From contig OX411547.1 of the NCBI GenBank assembly GCA_948146395.1, positions 35,339,923 to 35,403,922 of the forward strand: 64,000 nt of DNA, written 5' to 3'. Numbering within the stretch: the first letter of the stretch is position 1; the number at the start of each line of letters is the position of its first letter. Positions 21,561 to 34,767 of this stretch are shown piece after piece. Position numbers and translations under genes: made by a program. This DNA comes from Fragum whitleyi. Its lineage: Eukaryota; Mollusca; Bivalvia; Cardiida; Cardiidae. The notes below the pieces were generated by a model. That model worked only from the letters and a program-made list of their open reading frames with translations, ran no database searches and was not told where the DNA came from.

Positions 21561-22109
21561 AATGAAAGAGACACAGGTTAGAAAAACATTTCAAGCAGTT
21601 ATTACGAGTTGACCCGTAATTGAACCCTACAATATTGGTCAATGGATTTTATGTGTCATTATTCGCTCTGTTATGATTATAATTTGTTATTCTTTACGCA
21701 AAATAGACAGAGAGAGAAAATATACATTTAATGGTTTCATTTGCATATTTCAAACATTTATCGTCTATTCACGCAGCTTTTTTTCAAAAGCCTTTATCGC
21801 TCCTACCTAGCCCCGCGATTGTGATAAAAAGTCGTCAAAGCAACTGATGTTCATTTCTTGGATGATCGAAAGCAGTATGTTGTCCCGAACGTGGGGAAGG
21901 GTTCGTCGAAATTGTTCACACGTAAGAGCAGACTCGCCGACAGGGAAGGTACTTCTGAGCTACAGATAGAGTAGTCTCAATTTTGAACGTTACATATTTG
22001 ACCAGTCCAAAAATAGCATCGCATTCCGAGGACAGAAATCTGTACTACAGATAGAGCGGACGGTATTTTTGGAATTCAAATTTAATTATTTCAACTGTTC
22101 ATGAACAAA
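21561..22109. other. No gene seen
   Basis: No recognisable features. Confidence 0.4.
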
Positions 22110-22182
22110 TCCTATGTTAGGGTCCTCATTGGAATCGTCTCGTCAAGACGATTCAAATGAGTACCAACAACATAGGGTTTCC
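22110..22182. repeat. Palindrome, family E
   Basis: Core ATTGGAATCGTCTCGTCAAG pairs with ACGATTCAAATGAG; outer arms CCTATGTT and AACATAGG. Close relative of 41649-41723; the same core lies inside the family D MITEs. Confidence 0.7.
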
Positions 22183-23390
22183 ATGAAAAATTAAGATTTT
22201 GGACAAGAATAACGCCCTCTAATATTTACCTACTCCTTAGGTTGACTTATGTAGCTTCCTCTCGTTTTAGGGGAACTCTGGGATAGAGGGGTCGTGAAGA
22301 AAGTAATATATCATTGATGCGTGATCTAAACATTGTTACGAATATAGCTTTATTGAACTTCATAGTTTAATCACCATACAAATGCAATTTTCACTTATGA
22401 TAATAAACTTGTTAAGCGCTGCGGCTTGCAGTATTACTTTTCAGCGTAAATTATGACTTCTTTGAATTTGCAACGACAGGACTTGTATGTTTGTACAATA
22501 GACTTCCTTTTATTTCTTTAAGAATATCAACGACTCGCATCTTCGATTTTGATATAAATACAATATTTTACTCTGTGTAAATCTATCCTTTACATGGTAA
22601 TTTTTTAAAAAAAAAAATTTCCTAGCCTATATCCATTCTGCGTTAATAATAAAAAGAAACTCGACGCACAAATTTTCACCTACTTTAATGTGAGCAAACC
22701 TGGAAAAATCTGTTTTTTAACGATCATACCACATGTTTACTACGAGAGAGTGAAGAGTTAATCAACTCGAAGGTTATCGCAGAAAAAAAGCCGACCAATA
22801 CCAGCTGCAGCCAGATAAGAAAGTATTGACACACTAAATGACGAGAATACAGACACACACACGTACATATCAAATATTCCTACCTTATTTCTATAGCATG
22901 TCAGTTTTCCTTTGTCTCCGTATATTTGTGGTATTATTTATAACCGATCACGCTCACACTTAAGGCTTTATGTTAAACAGTCACTCTACTTCCGATCAGC
23001 TGTTCCAGTCTATAAATAGATATAGAAGCAATTTGACCTTTTCCGATAACTTGAAGGGAATAATCTCGTATCCGAATGCAATAATCGATTACTAATACGG
23101 GTGTCCAATATCAATAACGAGGCCCCTTCTTCCCTATAAAATTGTTACACTATTTTATTCTTTATTAGATTTAGCGGAAAATATTGTAAATAATGTAAAA
23201 CTCACACAAATAGGTGCTTCGGAAATGAAAAATGTACATTGTATAGTCAATTAACTTTCGCTAACCTTATCTTGAAATTAACCCTTTCCAAAACAGACAC
23301 TGAATTTCAGGTCCCTGTGGTTTTAATCTGAGGAAGAAATTTTGAAAAAGAAGAGAAATACTCCTTCAACTATTATATTTAACATAAAAG
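22183..23390. other. No gene seen
   Basis: AT-rich, no protein-like frame. Confidence 0.4.
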
Positions 23391-23435
23391 ATTATTATTA
23401 TTATTATATCATCATCGTCATCATCATTATTATTA

Positions 23436-23498
<63 letters not shown>

Positions 23499-23500
23499 TT
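23391..23500. repeat. Microsatellite (ATT)n
   Basis: About 110 bp of ATT, interrupted once by an ATC/GTC stretch at 23408-23425. It yields a poly-tyrosine open frame that is not a gene. Confidence 0.95.
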
Positions 23501-23800
23501 CAATTTACCTATTTTTACTGTGTTTGCAACTCCCTTCAAATCAAAATAAAAAATCGAAAAAGCTGAGAAATGATTAGATTATGGACTTTTTTTCTTTTTT
23601 CATCCCTCATTTTACTAAATTAATGATTCTACATTTTGAAATTTTGGATAAGAGTTCTTTAATCATGTACTTTAAACAGATGTTAAGTTCAAAATAAATC
23701 AATTCCAAAAGATGCGTCTATGCAATTTCGGCCTAAAACCGATGTAAAGGAAAATTTATTAAAGGTGAATGACTGGTACCAATTTCTGATCTTTAATTTG

Positions 23801-23905
23801 ACGCTGTGCGTGACATTTCCAATAATTTCAAAGGTGCGCCAGGCAAAGACTCCGGCCAGCCTATGCATATGCAGAGGCTGACCAGGGTCTTCAATTTCAG
23901 TCGCT
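23801..23905 (+). repeat. Family B MITE, right half missing
   Basis: ACGCTGTGCGTGACATTTCC start and the inner GACTCCGGCCAGCC hairpin; the second terminal arm is absent. Confidence 0.7.
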
Positions 23906-24753
23906 TTGTAGAAAGATAAGGTCCAAAAGTAACTTGAGAAAGTCAGGCAAACTTCTTATTATACTACGTGTCAGTCAAGTTTGTTAATGTTGGCCCTTCT
24001 GTCAATGGGTTTTCGATACTGAGAATTCGGTTACCTCAGATTCCGGACTAAATCTTTGAAGTTATTTTGATGTATCGGAAAAGGGAGTCGTTGCAATTGT
24101 ATGGACCGTTTTTTTTTTATTAAAATGGTCACTTAATATAGATGCGTGTAAGACTGCATTCATGTGTATTCACGTGGTCTCGTAAGAAATGACATACTTA
24201 TAAGTGCAAAATGACGTAAAAAATGACGTGCTGAAAGATACTTTATAACTTCAAATTTCCTTTCGCCGTTTGCATTAGATAACAAGCAGATTAATCTTTT
24301 GTTTAAGTGAGGGATTGATAAATCTTTCACCAATTGAAAGATTAACCGGTCTACCACTGAAACAAACGACTGTCCTATACTTATTCAAACGCTTTAAAAC
24401 TATGTTTTACTTTCATGAACTTGAATGGCGAAAAAAAAAAACTTATTGTGACATGCGCCATTACTCGCAAGCTTTAACTATTAGCTGAGCGACCTTCAAA
24501 ATACCATAAAAAGCCTGCAATTTGAGTAGAGCTGATGTAATGATAATTTTATCGCTCTTTTACTTTTTCGATATTACACTTGACACAACAACTACCTGCG
24601 ACCTTTGTCAAGATGATTATATTTCAATGTCGATCTCCCATTAATTTTATATTTCTTTTGGCCGGTTGGGGGAGCAGGAGGATTGGCAAGGGTGGTGTCG
24701 GTGTGACCAAATTTTCATTTCCATACTACGGGTTTTTTTTTTTTTATATTGCG
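23906..24753. other. No gene seen
   Basis: No recognisable coding or repeat content apart from homopolymer runs. Confidence 0.4.
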
Positions 24754-26021
24754 CAACCACCGTGTATCAACGTACACCGGATATAGCGATTAGTGAGTCG
24801 AGGGAAATGTCACAGGGTGTTGTACAAGGTGAGCTTTTCTCTCTCTTTTTTTTTTGTTAAATCACGTAAAACTTTCCTGTAAGCATACAAGATAGGCGTT
24901 ACTGATATAATCATGTAGCTATCAACCCGTATCAAATGATTGGTTAGCATCCATAAGCGGCTACAATTAAAAAAAATACCCCCCTAATCACCGATGATTT
25001 CCGTTTGCCCATCGCGAAAATACTGTTTTGACTGAATTTTTAGAGTTTCTCATACTAAAACCCATGATAAATTGCCTAATATAACACAGAAAATCACTAG
25101 AAACACTCCTGCCTTTTGTATGAAGTGAATATACCGATAAATTCACATGTTGTTTCTTCTCCCGGTGTACGGCCTATAGGGAGATGGTGTACGTCGTATA
25201 GCAAATCTCCCGTTAATAGTGTACGGCCTATAGAAAGAAAAAATATTTCTTAAATGGATTGTCTAGCGCTAAATTAAAACGTGTTTGATGGACAAAGTTA
25301 TCTTTTTGTCTATTTGTCTTTTGTACATTCGATGGAGCCCTTTTCCCTTACCAATGCAGTTGTCATGACTAATTTAATCTTTACCACAAATGAATACCTG
25401 TTTCAGTATAATCTTATAGTCAAACTTTGGTAATTGTGTGCTTTTAAACAGGCTTTAGACAAGAATGATATGTATGAATTGGGATCAGCGAGATCCTCGC
25501 TGTCATTTTCTCTGTCTCGGCTTAAAGAGCAAAGAAACTCAGCATTACTGGCATCTCTTTCATCCTTTCCAAATTTTGGATATCAAGATCAGACGAGTCG
25601 TACTGTTACTGTTCTTTTATCCCTTACTCAGTTTGAAGATATGATTTTAATTTCAATTGTAAATAGTGACCATTCTTTCGGTGAGAACCATTTGTGTTTT
25701 ATTTTGAATGCCTCTATAGCTTTTATCAGTATAAACATGGCCAAGCTTCATGGATATATCCAAAACATGGGCATTGTCCATTTGTTGTCGGTACCGTAGT
25801 TGTCGTCGTCGTATGATTAGATAACAAAATTGAAATACGATTTTTTAATCAATTTAATCACGGCCGTGCTTTATGGGTATATCCGAAGCATAGACATTGT
25901 CCAATTGTTGTCAGCATCGATGTTGCTGTTAGGTTCACCAGCCGCCGCAGTAAGACTTTTAAAGTAAGCCCCATTCAAACATATATTAACAAATTTTTAA
26001 CACGGGTTTTAACGACGCATT

Positions 26022-26101
26022 TCGAGGGTTCAGCGCAAAACTGTATTAAGTGTCTATACAATATATGGACACTTAGTATAGTCTTGCGCTGAACCCTCGA
26101 T
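26022..26101. repeat. Palindromic MITE, GCTCAGCGC family
   Basis: TCGAGGGTTCAGCGCAAAAC and its inverse around a short TA-rich centre; nested in the 24757-27553 element. Confidence 0.78.
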
Positions 26102-26107
26102 TTATAT

Positions 26108-26246
26108 ATATTTCAGTCATGTGGCGGCGACTGGAGTACTCAACAATAGATTCCTGTTATTTCTATCATCAGTATTACCATTGCATACTTTCCTAGTCTC
26201 CAGCTGCTATCCGACTGAGATATACAATTATCCTCCCGTTTGTCTA
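26108..26246 (-). repeat. SINE-1 copy, truncated
   Basis: TTCAGTCATGTGGCGGCGAC through ACAATAGATTCCTG and TTTCCTAGTCTCCAGCTGCT. No head. It directly abuts the palindromic MITE. Confidence 0.8.
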
Positions 26247-27553
26247 AGATGATTAATTTATTCAAAAACATTCAACGTATAACCCTGATGTTTGTAATGA
26301 TTATAGATATCAATAGTACGGATCTGCAGATAACAAATTTAATGTCATGAAACAAGGTAATTAATTGTCATCTGCCCAGTTCATATTGATGTGCGTGAAT
26401 AAACATGGTTCGAAAATACTCGTTAATTATTACCATGTGACCATAAATCGTCTGAGGCCGCTCAAATGTTTTGAGTGGAATCGTGAATCATTAACAACCT
26501 TGTTAAAAATCACATCTTTTTTCTCTCTATCTGTTAATATTTTGATGTAGAAAGGTGTCTTGTAAAAATCAAAGACCCCATGGTTAAAACGCCGCGATTA
26601 TTCATTGACATAGGACCATAGGGTACACATTTAAATGATAGTATTCTGATATATTACAAGAAATCGACCTGCTATCCGATTCTGAAACAGTTCGTAAAAC
26701 TAGTCTGACATTAACCTGACGCTTAATCTGAAGAAATGCGAAATTTTAGCTTATAAATTGAATTCAACGAAACAACTTGGTTTCACAGGAAGTTTCCTTC
26801 TGCAACGGGACTAGCCGTTGTCTAAGAAAACCATGCTAAAAATATGTTTACAATCAATGTAATGAATAATTATGTTAAGAGGTTCATTAAGTTCTGTAAA
26901 TGATTATCATCTATATTTTTTTAATCAATATGATAAACGTTTTCCCCGTTTTTCGCAAAAAACTAGAAAAGAATCCTAATCGAAAACGCCAAAATGTTAC
27001 TACAGAGTCATGTAGGCGTTTTCATACATAATTTCTTATTTTGTGCTCGTTTAAGTAAGGATATTTTACCCTTCCCTTGAGCTATATTCGTACACTTTTT
27101 TTTCTGTCGTTCGTACACTGATTTGATATTGTCTGCTATAGGCCGTACACCGGTAGATTTTTTCCTATCTAAATATTCCAAAAAACAAAAAATAATCTCG
27201 CAGTAAAATTTAGTATGTAAAATCTTTGGAAAACAAAGAAAGTATAGTAAAGTAAATCGTGGGCCAGTTACGTAAAATATGAGCATTTTCATTCGATTTC
27301 GCAGAAGGCCAAGAAAATTGTCAGTGATTACACGGTTTATTTTCCTTTATTCTATGACAGAAACTAATTATTTCATTTTTTTCCAAAGAGACAAACATAA
27401 CTGACTACCTCAGTGGTGTAAATTCGTTTTTCACTGAGTAAAATCACAACAAACACAGAAATAATAAAATAAATACTAACCATGGATCCCACTTCGTAGA
27501 TATTTCCCTCGACTCACTAATCGCTATATCCGGTGTACGTTGATACCCGGTGG

Positions 27554-29407
27554 CAACGTAGTCGTCTTTCGACTTGTATAGGTAATACAATTTAATCATT
27601 TTTGAAATTGAATTTTCTGTTTAAAATAAAAAAATCCTTCAGCGCTTTATCTGTTATTCTAGAAAGATACAGACGGATCCATTGTGTTTTAGGAAGAGTT
27701 AATGATCTAGTTGTTTTGTAGTAGCTAATACACTAATCGTATACATAAAGTAAAAAAGAAAATAGATGAAAGGCGACTTGAACATCGTAAATTCAGCATT
27801 TTCAAGCTGTGAATACGACGTTTAAGTCACCCGTCCATGCAACTAAAATTAAAATATCGGAAAATGACGGAGGTCAATAGCCATCCCTTTTTAATCTAAT
27901 GTTTTGATAGACTAATCGTTCGGGTTTTGGGGTGTGTTGGGGGGATATTTTTATTTCGTCGTCGTCGTTGTTGTTATTAGCAGCAGATATTTGTGTTAAT
28001 TGTTTCGTATTTAGTCCCTGAAATGCAAAGTTTTCTGCATTTTGACTTGTAAATGATATGTATTGACCCCAAGATAACCCAGATAAAGATTATCTATATT
28101 TGTCTGTCTTATAACTGAGTCACTGGGTTTGACGTAACATTGCCCAAACCCCGACATGCGAAAATATCTAATATCGTAAAAATGGAGAATATTTACGGTA
28201 ATACCAGTGTCCGAATGCAAATTTTGAAAAATTATTTCTCTGTAGTAGTCTGCAAAATACAGATTTTCCGGAAGTGATGAACAGATTGGACCTAGCTGTA
28301 TCAAAAATGTTCTTTTAGATTGATCTTGGCATTTTTAACAGAGTGTACTCGACGGACAGACAGTGTGCGGCCTGTGATGTAATCATTTTTATAATTAATC
28401 TTAAAATTCAAAGACATTCTGGCGAAAGTGTATCATTTTTTTCTAAAATTAGACTGCCTGATATCATGTTATATATTCAGACAGGTGATATCAGGTCAAT
28501 ACAGGCTTCATGACATGATAACCATTCTTGGTCCTCATCTATGATTTAAAGCCACGATGAATAAATTCGACCCAGATACGCGTTCCTTTCTACCTTACCA
28601 TAAACGATATTCATGTTTTGACTTCTTGTAGCGCCTTTTTTTGCGCGGATCCAGATTTTTTTCTCGTGGTAGCCAAACAGCCCATTTTTTCATATTCCTC
28701 AGAGGGCGAGCAAAACGATGTTAGCTGTAGTAACCATGTTTTGATCGCCTTATGACCAAACGATACTTTTAAACTGTATGATCTCTAAGAATTTTCGATT
28801 TAATGAACCATGTATTGTCGAAATTCCAGGGGGATCGGCTACATATTCCCAACCTGGATTCGCACATAACATGTTGTCGCTTCACTTTGAAATGCGTTGA
28901 CAAACGTTTAGAAATTTCAACCGCTTTGCACGTGTACTCAGACGTTCTCAAGCGTTACCAAACGATTTTTAATCCTGATTGCAAGACAGAACGGTACGTT
29001 TCGGCATGGACTACTATTTTTCATTGGACAGACATTTGTTCTTCTTTGTTTTATTTAATCCTACACAAAGGCCCAGATGACTAAAGTTAAAGAATACAGA
29101 TGACTAGAATGCAAACGGGAAGAAAATTCCGCTATAGTGGAATAGTAATAATTATTCTTGTCGGGTTTGAAAACACTGTTAAATATGAATTAATCAAAGT
29201 ACTGAAAGTACTGATAAGTTGGAATGCGTTCGAGAGACGGTGACCTCAAGCTACTAGCGAAGCTGACGCCTCCCGTCCACCACTGGTGATCACATAATAC
29301 GTCTCGTCTTTTGACGGGCGTATATAAATCAATGTATTTCAAGAACGAGAGACGCTTAAACCCCTTAATCGCTATACAGGCCCGAATCTGATGAAATACA
29401 AATTATA
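27554..29407. other. No gene seen; short repeat at 28440-28520
   Basis: The stretch AGACTGCCTGATATCATG...CAGACAGGTGATATCAGGTC recurs in similar form at 62147-62215. Otherwise unremarkable; frames at 28011-29084 have no protein signature. Confidence 0.45.
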
Positions 29408-29897
29408 CCAAGAGGGCCAAAATGGCCCTAAACCGCTCACCAGAATTCGATTTGTCCAGTGGATCTTATCCAAGAAACTTTCTGGCAAAGATTCATTCAA
29501 ACTTGCCTAATTGTTGAAGAGGAGACATTATTCGAATTATAAGCAGTCATAATAGACCCTGAACAACCCATTAATTACAGAGGAGACTCAAAATTAGTCC
29601 TACCCTTCCACGCCCATATGTATTGGCTAATGAAAATTTTGCCAACAATATTTGAAGATTCAAAGATTTTGGGCTCAAAATAAGCCCAGCCCTGCCATAC
29701 CCATATTTATTGGCCAATTAGAATATAGCGACAATTTAGAAAAGGGTCACCCAGGGAACATTCTGGCAAAATTTCATTGAAATTTGCCCAGCGGTTTAGA
29801 AGAAGAAGAAGTTTTCAGAAAGGTGACGACGGACGACGGAGTCAGGGTGATCATAAAGCTTCCCTTAAGCACGTTGTGGTAAGGTGAGCTTAAAAGG
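29408..29897 (+). mobile_element. Short Helitron-like non-autonomous element
   Basis: Starts with a small hairpin GGGCCAAAATGGCCC (29413), followed by CTAAACCGCTCACC. It ends with GACGACGGACGACGG, a hairpin at 29858-29891 (AGCTTCCCTTA and TAAGGTGAGCT arms) and AAAAGG. Same overall plan as 10490-12690 but without the tandem core. Confidence 0.65.
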
Positions 29898-31204
29898 AAA
29901 AAATGATACGGACCATACAGCCGACTAATGGACGCACAGGCGACCTTATACACTCAAACAGTTTTTATATTATTTTTCAATAAACTTCTGCTCCATTTGA
30001 GTTATCAAGTGCATTTTAATTAGAAGTGTCGTAAAATGGACCTCATCAAGTGATTTTCCATGGTGAAAAGCTATTTTCGCATGAGTTTTCATGAGTTGGA
30101 TCTAAAGACAATTTTTGGACGAAATTCAATTGTGATTTCGACCTATGTGACTCCAGAATTGGGCACTTTCTCGGGTCATTGACAACATTTGTGTCAAGTT
30201 TTATGATTTGGGTCAATTGGCTGTTCAAACTGTTAACTGTTAAAATTTACTGATTCCCGTGACATTTATGACCCCGAAATAATAGCGCATTTCTTTGGGT
30301 CATGGGCAATATTTGTGTAAAGTTTCGTTATTGTAGGTCAATTGTTTCTCCGTTGATCTAGCGGAAAGCAAAAGGTCAATGGAATGAGAGACAGACATGA
30401 TGAAATCAATATAATTATGCTCCTCTTCTTCTGAGTTGGGGGTATAGATAATATCATCGGGAAATTGATAAAGTGAACGATTTTGGAATGATTTAAGCAT
30501 GATGTTGGATGAGTGAGCGGAGCGAGATTTGAGTGAAATTTAAGGGAGGAAATCCAATGTCGCTTATTTTGTTCAGGATGACAAAACAAAATTAGCGATA
30601 TAACCTATATAACATATGTATAAAAGTTCATTCAATAGCTTTCTATTTCGCTTTAAATTTCATTTATGTCAGTGAAATCGCGATTTGGTTCTTGCTTAAT
30701 TCATTTTGAATGTACATGTTGATCTTATTTTTTAAATAACTTTGAGTGTTTTTGAATGGTTTAAGTGAGTGTTTGGAATGAATGAATGGAGTGCTGAGTT
30801 AGCGATGAAGATTGTTTTTTATTTAGATGAATGTCAATTTCACAATGTAACTAACTGTTTGATGGTGCTCTTAAACATGTTGATATGTAAGAATGCGAAG
30901 AAAACAAGTTGGTTTGTTTCAAATGGCAAATTGGCTTGGTGTTGGAATGAAATTGGGCAAAGATATTCATAATTCAATTAAAGATGTGGGGGCAAGGGTT
31001 TTATTGGATGAGTATTGGGTTTTTACAATAATACATTCATATAGATAACTGCAATATGTCGGAAAACAAACGACAATATGTTGCAAAAATATTTATTAAC
31101 TTTAAAAGTTTATCATCTCTTTAAGAAAGGGTATTCATTTCGTAATAAGGTCGTTCAGAAAGAGAAACTATACCTTTAAAAGAAGATATAACATGATTCT
31201 ACGA
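29898..31204. other. No gene seen; GACCCC/GGGTCA-type repeat at 30040-30400
   Basis: 30090-30340 contains two similar blocks (GTGACTCCAGAATTGGGCAC then GGGTCATTGACAAC; ATGACCCCGAAATAATAGCG then GGGTCATGGGCAAT), a diverged tandem duplication of about 125 bp. A small palindrome at 30558-30600 holds GTTCAGGATGACAAAAC. Confidence 0.5.
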
Positions 31205-31330
31205 AAAACAGGTCGCGACCTTACCAAATAAGCAGATCACGTGATTGGTCTGTGCTATTGCCACAATACTGAGAAAACAGATCGCGACATTACCAAATAA
31301 GCAGATCATGTGATTGACCAGTGCTAATTG
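31205..31330 (+). repeat. Tandem duplication, unit 69 bp
   Basis: Two units starting AAAACAGGTCGCGACC and AAAACAGATCGCGACA, both with CCAAATAAGCAGATCA. Confidence 0.8.
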
Positions 31331-31849
31331 TCAATTGCTGACCTTATTGGACTTGACTTATCACATGATTTCCAAATATAGTAATGCAAACATGTGCTAC
31401 TAATATATTCGTACGCAACTTTCAATAAATATCGTTTAAAACATAAATTAGCGTGTTAATAATATACGCGAAGTGATAGTTGTGTAATTGAACAGTATTA
31501 TTACTTTTCGATGAAATAAACTGTATGGTTGTCAAGTTGAGATGTACAAAATAGGCCGAAGTGTATTCACATCCTGTTCACGTGATATGTGTTCTCAAAA
31601 AACCCGAAATGAAATTATCTTGTGTTCATTTTGCGGTTTTGTTAAATCTAAGTTGGAATTGCTCCGCATTCCAACTTAAAAACCAATACCGAGGAAAGGA
31701 AAGAAAGGCAACCATTTTCCCGGATGAAATCTGTAACACGTAAGGTATTCTGATAAGATCATCGAAGTAGTCTCCCTTATATTTAGCTACCCCCGAGACA
31801 ACAATTGTTCTGAACATATAAAGGGCGTTACAGACCGTGAATCATTTAG
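31331..31849. other. No gene seen
   Basis: Includes a short palindrome GTTGGAATTGCTCCGCATTC at 31653. Nothing else recognisable. Confidence 0.4.
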
Positions 31850-31922
31850 ATGGCTCAGCGCGAAACAGTTGTAGCTCCCTATATATTTATAGGAGGTTAC
31901 AACTGTTTCGCGCTGAGCCATC
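31850..31922. repeat. Palindromic MITE, GCTCAGCGC family (best copy)
   Basis: GGCTCAGCGCGAAACAGTTG and its inverse around CTATATATTTATAGG; nearly perfect over 73 bp. Confidence 0.85.
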
Positions 31923-32344
31923 AATATAGAATATCGTGTGCGTATATTTGAATGATTTCTAAATAATAAAACATTGTCAAAAGGGAAGAATTTATTAACG
32001 CGTAATTTTTCTTTTAATTTTTACTTGGGTTCCTTTAAATCCTATCCGGTTCTTTGAAAAATACAGAGTGACGTCACGACGTTTATTGAGTTTTTTTGAC
32101 AAAGAAAATAAAAATCTGTTTGTATTTGGTCATTGGAAGCTGGTCCTTACGTACAACTTTTAGTTTCATACCTCAAGATATATGTGTATTCGAGAAATGT
32201 CCAAAATCAGGCGAAATGGTTTTGTATTTAAAAATATTAAACCAGCCCATGAAACCTGTTTTACTCGGTTGATCTCTTGAACAAATCTACAGTAAGTATA
32301 GTAATTTTTTGCTGTCGACATTTCCCTGTCCAAAATCAAAGCAT
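31923..32344. other. No gene seen
   Basis: AT-rich, nothing recognisable. Confidence 0.4.
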
Positions 32345-32430
32345 GCGCCTCATAGCACAGTTGGTAGTGCTCCGGAAGATGGGTTTCAATGGTGGAGTCA
32401 CGGGCTCGATCACTGGCGGTGTCAGAATTT
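32345..32430 (+). repeat. tRNA-like SINE head fragment
   Basis: A box TAGCACAGTTGGTAGTGC and B box GGGCTCGATCACT at tRNA-like spacing, but the arms do not pair into a good cloverleaf and no SINE-1 body follows. Remnant of a tRNA-derived SINE, not a tRNA gene. Confidence 0.5.
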
Positions 32431-32539
32431 CTTTTCGGCATTTGTTTCCGTGCAAGAGATTAGCATTTGGTATAAGTTTTTAGGGAAACGTTACAATAAA
32501 CAAACATGATCTGGACATGATATTGGCTTAAAGACTGAG

Positions 32540-32782
32540 CTGGGACCAGTCTTGCTTAACATCTTACGAGAGTTTTTTGCGTAAGTCAAAAATTAAAGTT
32601 GCTTCTACAGTAGTAACTAAATATGGAATTCTACCATGCACCATCTCATTTGGGATCGTCTTCTACAGACGATTCCAATGAGGCATTGCAGGACAGATTC
32701 TAACAATGAATGAAAACACCAGGTACGATTTGTGATTCTAACTTACAAAATTTTTTTAAGAAGTTTAGCAAAACGGGCCCCT
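32540..32782. repeat. MITE, family D
   Basis: Right end TTTAGCAAAACGGGCCCC; left end decayed (CTTACGAG then GTAAGTCA). Inner palindrome ATCGTCTTCTACAGACGAT. Same family as 51906-52155 and 52592-52838. Confidence 0.75.
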
Positions 32783-34093
32783 GAACCATTTGTTTACACC
32801 GACCAGTTTTACTACCAGATTTACCAAAGAAAAAAGTTGAAATGAACATAAATAATATAAGAATTCCTAGCAGGTTTTGTTTCCAGGTAAGCGCAGATAA
32901 ACACAGCTGTCACAGCACGTGGATTTAGACCACATGATATTGTCACGTGAGCACTCAGCCTTGACATTTATAGATTAAGCAGTTTTTTTTCTCTATTTTT
33001 TGCGAAAAGAGGAAGTTTTATCTTTCGAGCAAAAAACCCTTAGAGTTTTCTTTATAAAACATTGACATATGTCTTATTCGAGGTCGTTGATAAAATACTT
33101 GTAGATAAAACTAATTGTCTAAGCAAGAACAATAATTATTGTAATAAATTAGAACAGAAGATAAATAGGAATTTATTTGTCACTCACTATAGCAATGACG
33201 CTGTAGCTTATATATAACGCTATAGATAAAGGAAAATCGCTTGTTTCAGTGTTAGATCCATTTGAATTCCAATGAGTGAACAACAAAGGCTATAGCCACG
33301 GGTGAAAGGGTAGCTTTTGTTGTTCACGAAATGAAATGTCAATAGATCTTCCTCGAATAAAAATATTATTCTATTTCTTTAATGTAAAAAATGGGACAAA
33401 ATGTATAAACATAAGACATATTTTTATAAAGCGCGTCAATTTGCGCATGATTATTTTGCAACATTCTTGATGACGTCACTTATTCAACCCGCTCAGATGA
33501 AGTCAGATAGGGTGAAATGGATGATTTCGTTTATTTCACTGATTTAGTGAATAAAATTTCTTTCATAATTCAGAATAATATATCTTTCTTCGTTTGATAT
33601 GAAAAAAAAAATAATTTTCGCGTCGATTGTTCATTAATAAATTCTAAAGGAGGAGGAGCTATGAAAAAGGCTAAATCCCGAGGCGGAGCATGACAAGAAT
33701 AAATGAGTGTCTATCAGCAGTTCAATCGAAAACTTTCTAACCCTCCCTGCGTTGATGATGAAATAGTTCGCAAAACATTTTAGTTTCGTTTACACTAGTT
33801 AATTTATTTCGACTGCAACGAAAGCAGTCGCTCTCGAACACCCAATCTAGATGTTTTCGCGTTACTGAGAGAGAAGTGCTCAGTGTTTTAAACCCACTGC
33901 TACAGCTTAGTGAACTGGGACTGGCTATTTAGTGTTTTGAACATGAACACACCCCGGTGGCGATGCAGCTCTAACCGAAGACTTTGATGTCACGCGTCTA
34001 GCACTTTTACCACAAGGCCACCGAGGCAGACAAAACATTTTAGAAATGTTACTCAGCTATGTATTCGCGTTCACGTGCAAAGCATGTAAAATT
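32783..34093. other. No gene seen; hairpin at 33276-33327
   Basis: GTGAACAACAAAGGCTA at 33276 pairs with TAGCTTTTGTTGTTCAC ending at 33327. The rest is AT-rich without recognisable genes. Confidence 0.5.
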
Positions 34094-34333
34094 TGAGCCT
34101 GTGCGTGACATTTCAAATAATTTGACACCTGTGTGAGATGCAAACATTATCAACCCAAACAGCTACATGGTGTAATTAGAAGATTGCTGAACTAGCCACA
34201 AATTCTTTCAGACCTAATTTATCTACGATTCGCTTAGTAAAGACTCTGGTCAGACTGTGCGGGTGCACAGACTGGCCAAAGTCTTGGCTTTGCGCATATT
34301 TGAAATTGTTGGAAATGTCATGCACGGGCTCAT
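34094..34333. repeat. Foldback MITE, family B, full length
   Basis: Ends TGAGCCTGTGCGTGACATTT and its inverse at 34311-34333, with inner hairpin GACTCTGGTCAGACTGTGCG. About 240 bp. Confidence 0.85.
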
Positions 34334-34420
34334 TTCTTAACTTTCGCTAACGATTCTTCAACCTGGAAAACGGAGCAGAACAAGCATGCGTTATCATCAA
34401 ATGTATAACGGTTTACTCAA

Positions 34421-34692
34421 GCCGACGTCGTAGCGCAGTTGGTAGCGCGTTGGCCTGTCAATCTAGAGATCCTGGGTTCGATCATTCATTCTTTCCGATT
34501 AATTGTCTCTCACCAATGGGTTGATAATCGTAGACCTATGTGAGATAGCAGCTGGAGGCTAGGAAAGGGTGTGATCGTTGTACTGGGGAGCGAAATACCA
34601 GGAATCCATTGTTAGATGCTCCAGTCGCCGCGATATAACTGAAAAAAATCATTGAAAGCGGCTTTAAACTCCATTCAATCAATCAATCAACC
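34421..34692 (+). repeat. SINE-1 copy, full length
   Basis: Head GTCGTAGCGCAGTTGGTAGC (A box) and GGGTTCGATCATTC (B box), with a CTGTCAA anticodon-loop-like segment (GTC, Asp-type). Body CTGGAGGCTAGGAAAGGGTG, 3' block TTGAAAGCGG, tail of TCAA/AATC repeats. Confidence 0.9.
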
Positions 34693-34767
34693 AAATTGCG
34701 ATCAAGAATTGCCATTTTGCCTTGACGGATCATAATTTCCCGACAACATTTTATCGACCTCTATACA

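Larger units (their letters stand above)
24757..27553. mobile_element. DNA transposon with 52-bp terminal inverted repeats, 3-bp TSD
   Basis: 24757-24808 and 27502-27553 are inverted copies with one mismatch, starting CCACCG.GTATCAACGTAC. Both are flanked by CAA (24754-24756, 27554-27556), a likely target duplication. About 405 bp in from each end is a second inverted pair, CCGGTGTACGGCCTATAG (25163 and its inverse near 27140), so subterminal repeats are symmetrical. No transposase is recognisable inside; the 121-codon frame at 25434-25799 matches nothing I know. A palindromic MITE and a SINE are nested at 26022-26246. The superfamily cannot be assigned; a 3-bp duplication is compatible with several. 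Confidence 0.8.

Noticed and set aside
23342..23566. Poly-tyrosine protein
   Set aside because: Translation of an ATT microsatellite.
25434..25799. 121-codon frame as the transposase of the 24757-27553 element
   Set aside because: Too short, no catalytic DDE-like pattern or DNA-binding motif.
34421..34500. tRNA gene
   Set aside because: A and B boxes are present, but a SINE body follows and the anticodon stem does not pair. The same holds at 8876, 32345, 45790 and 63705.
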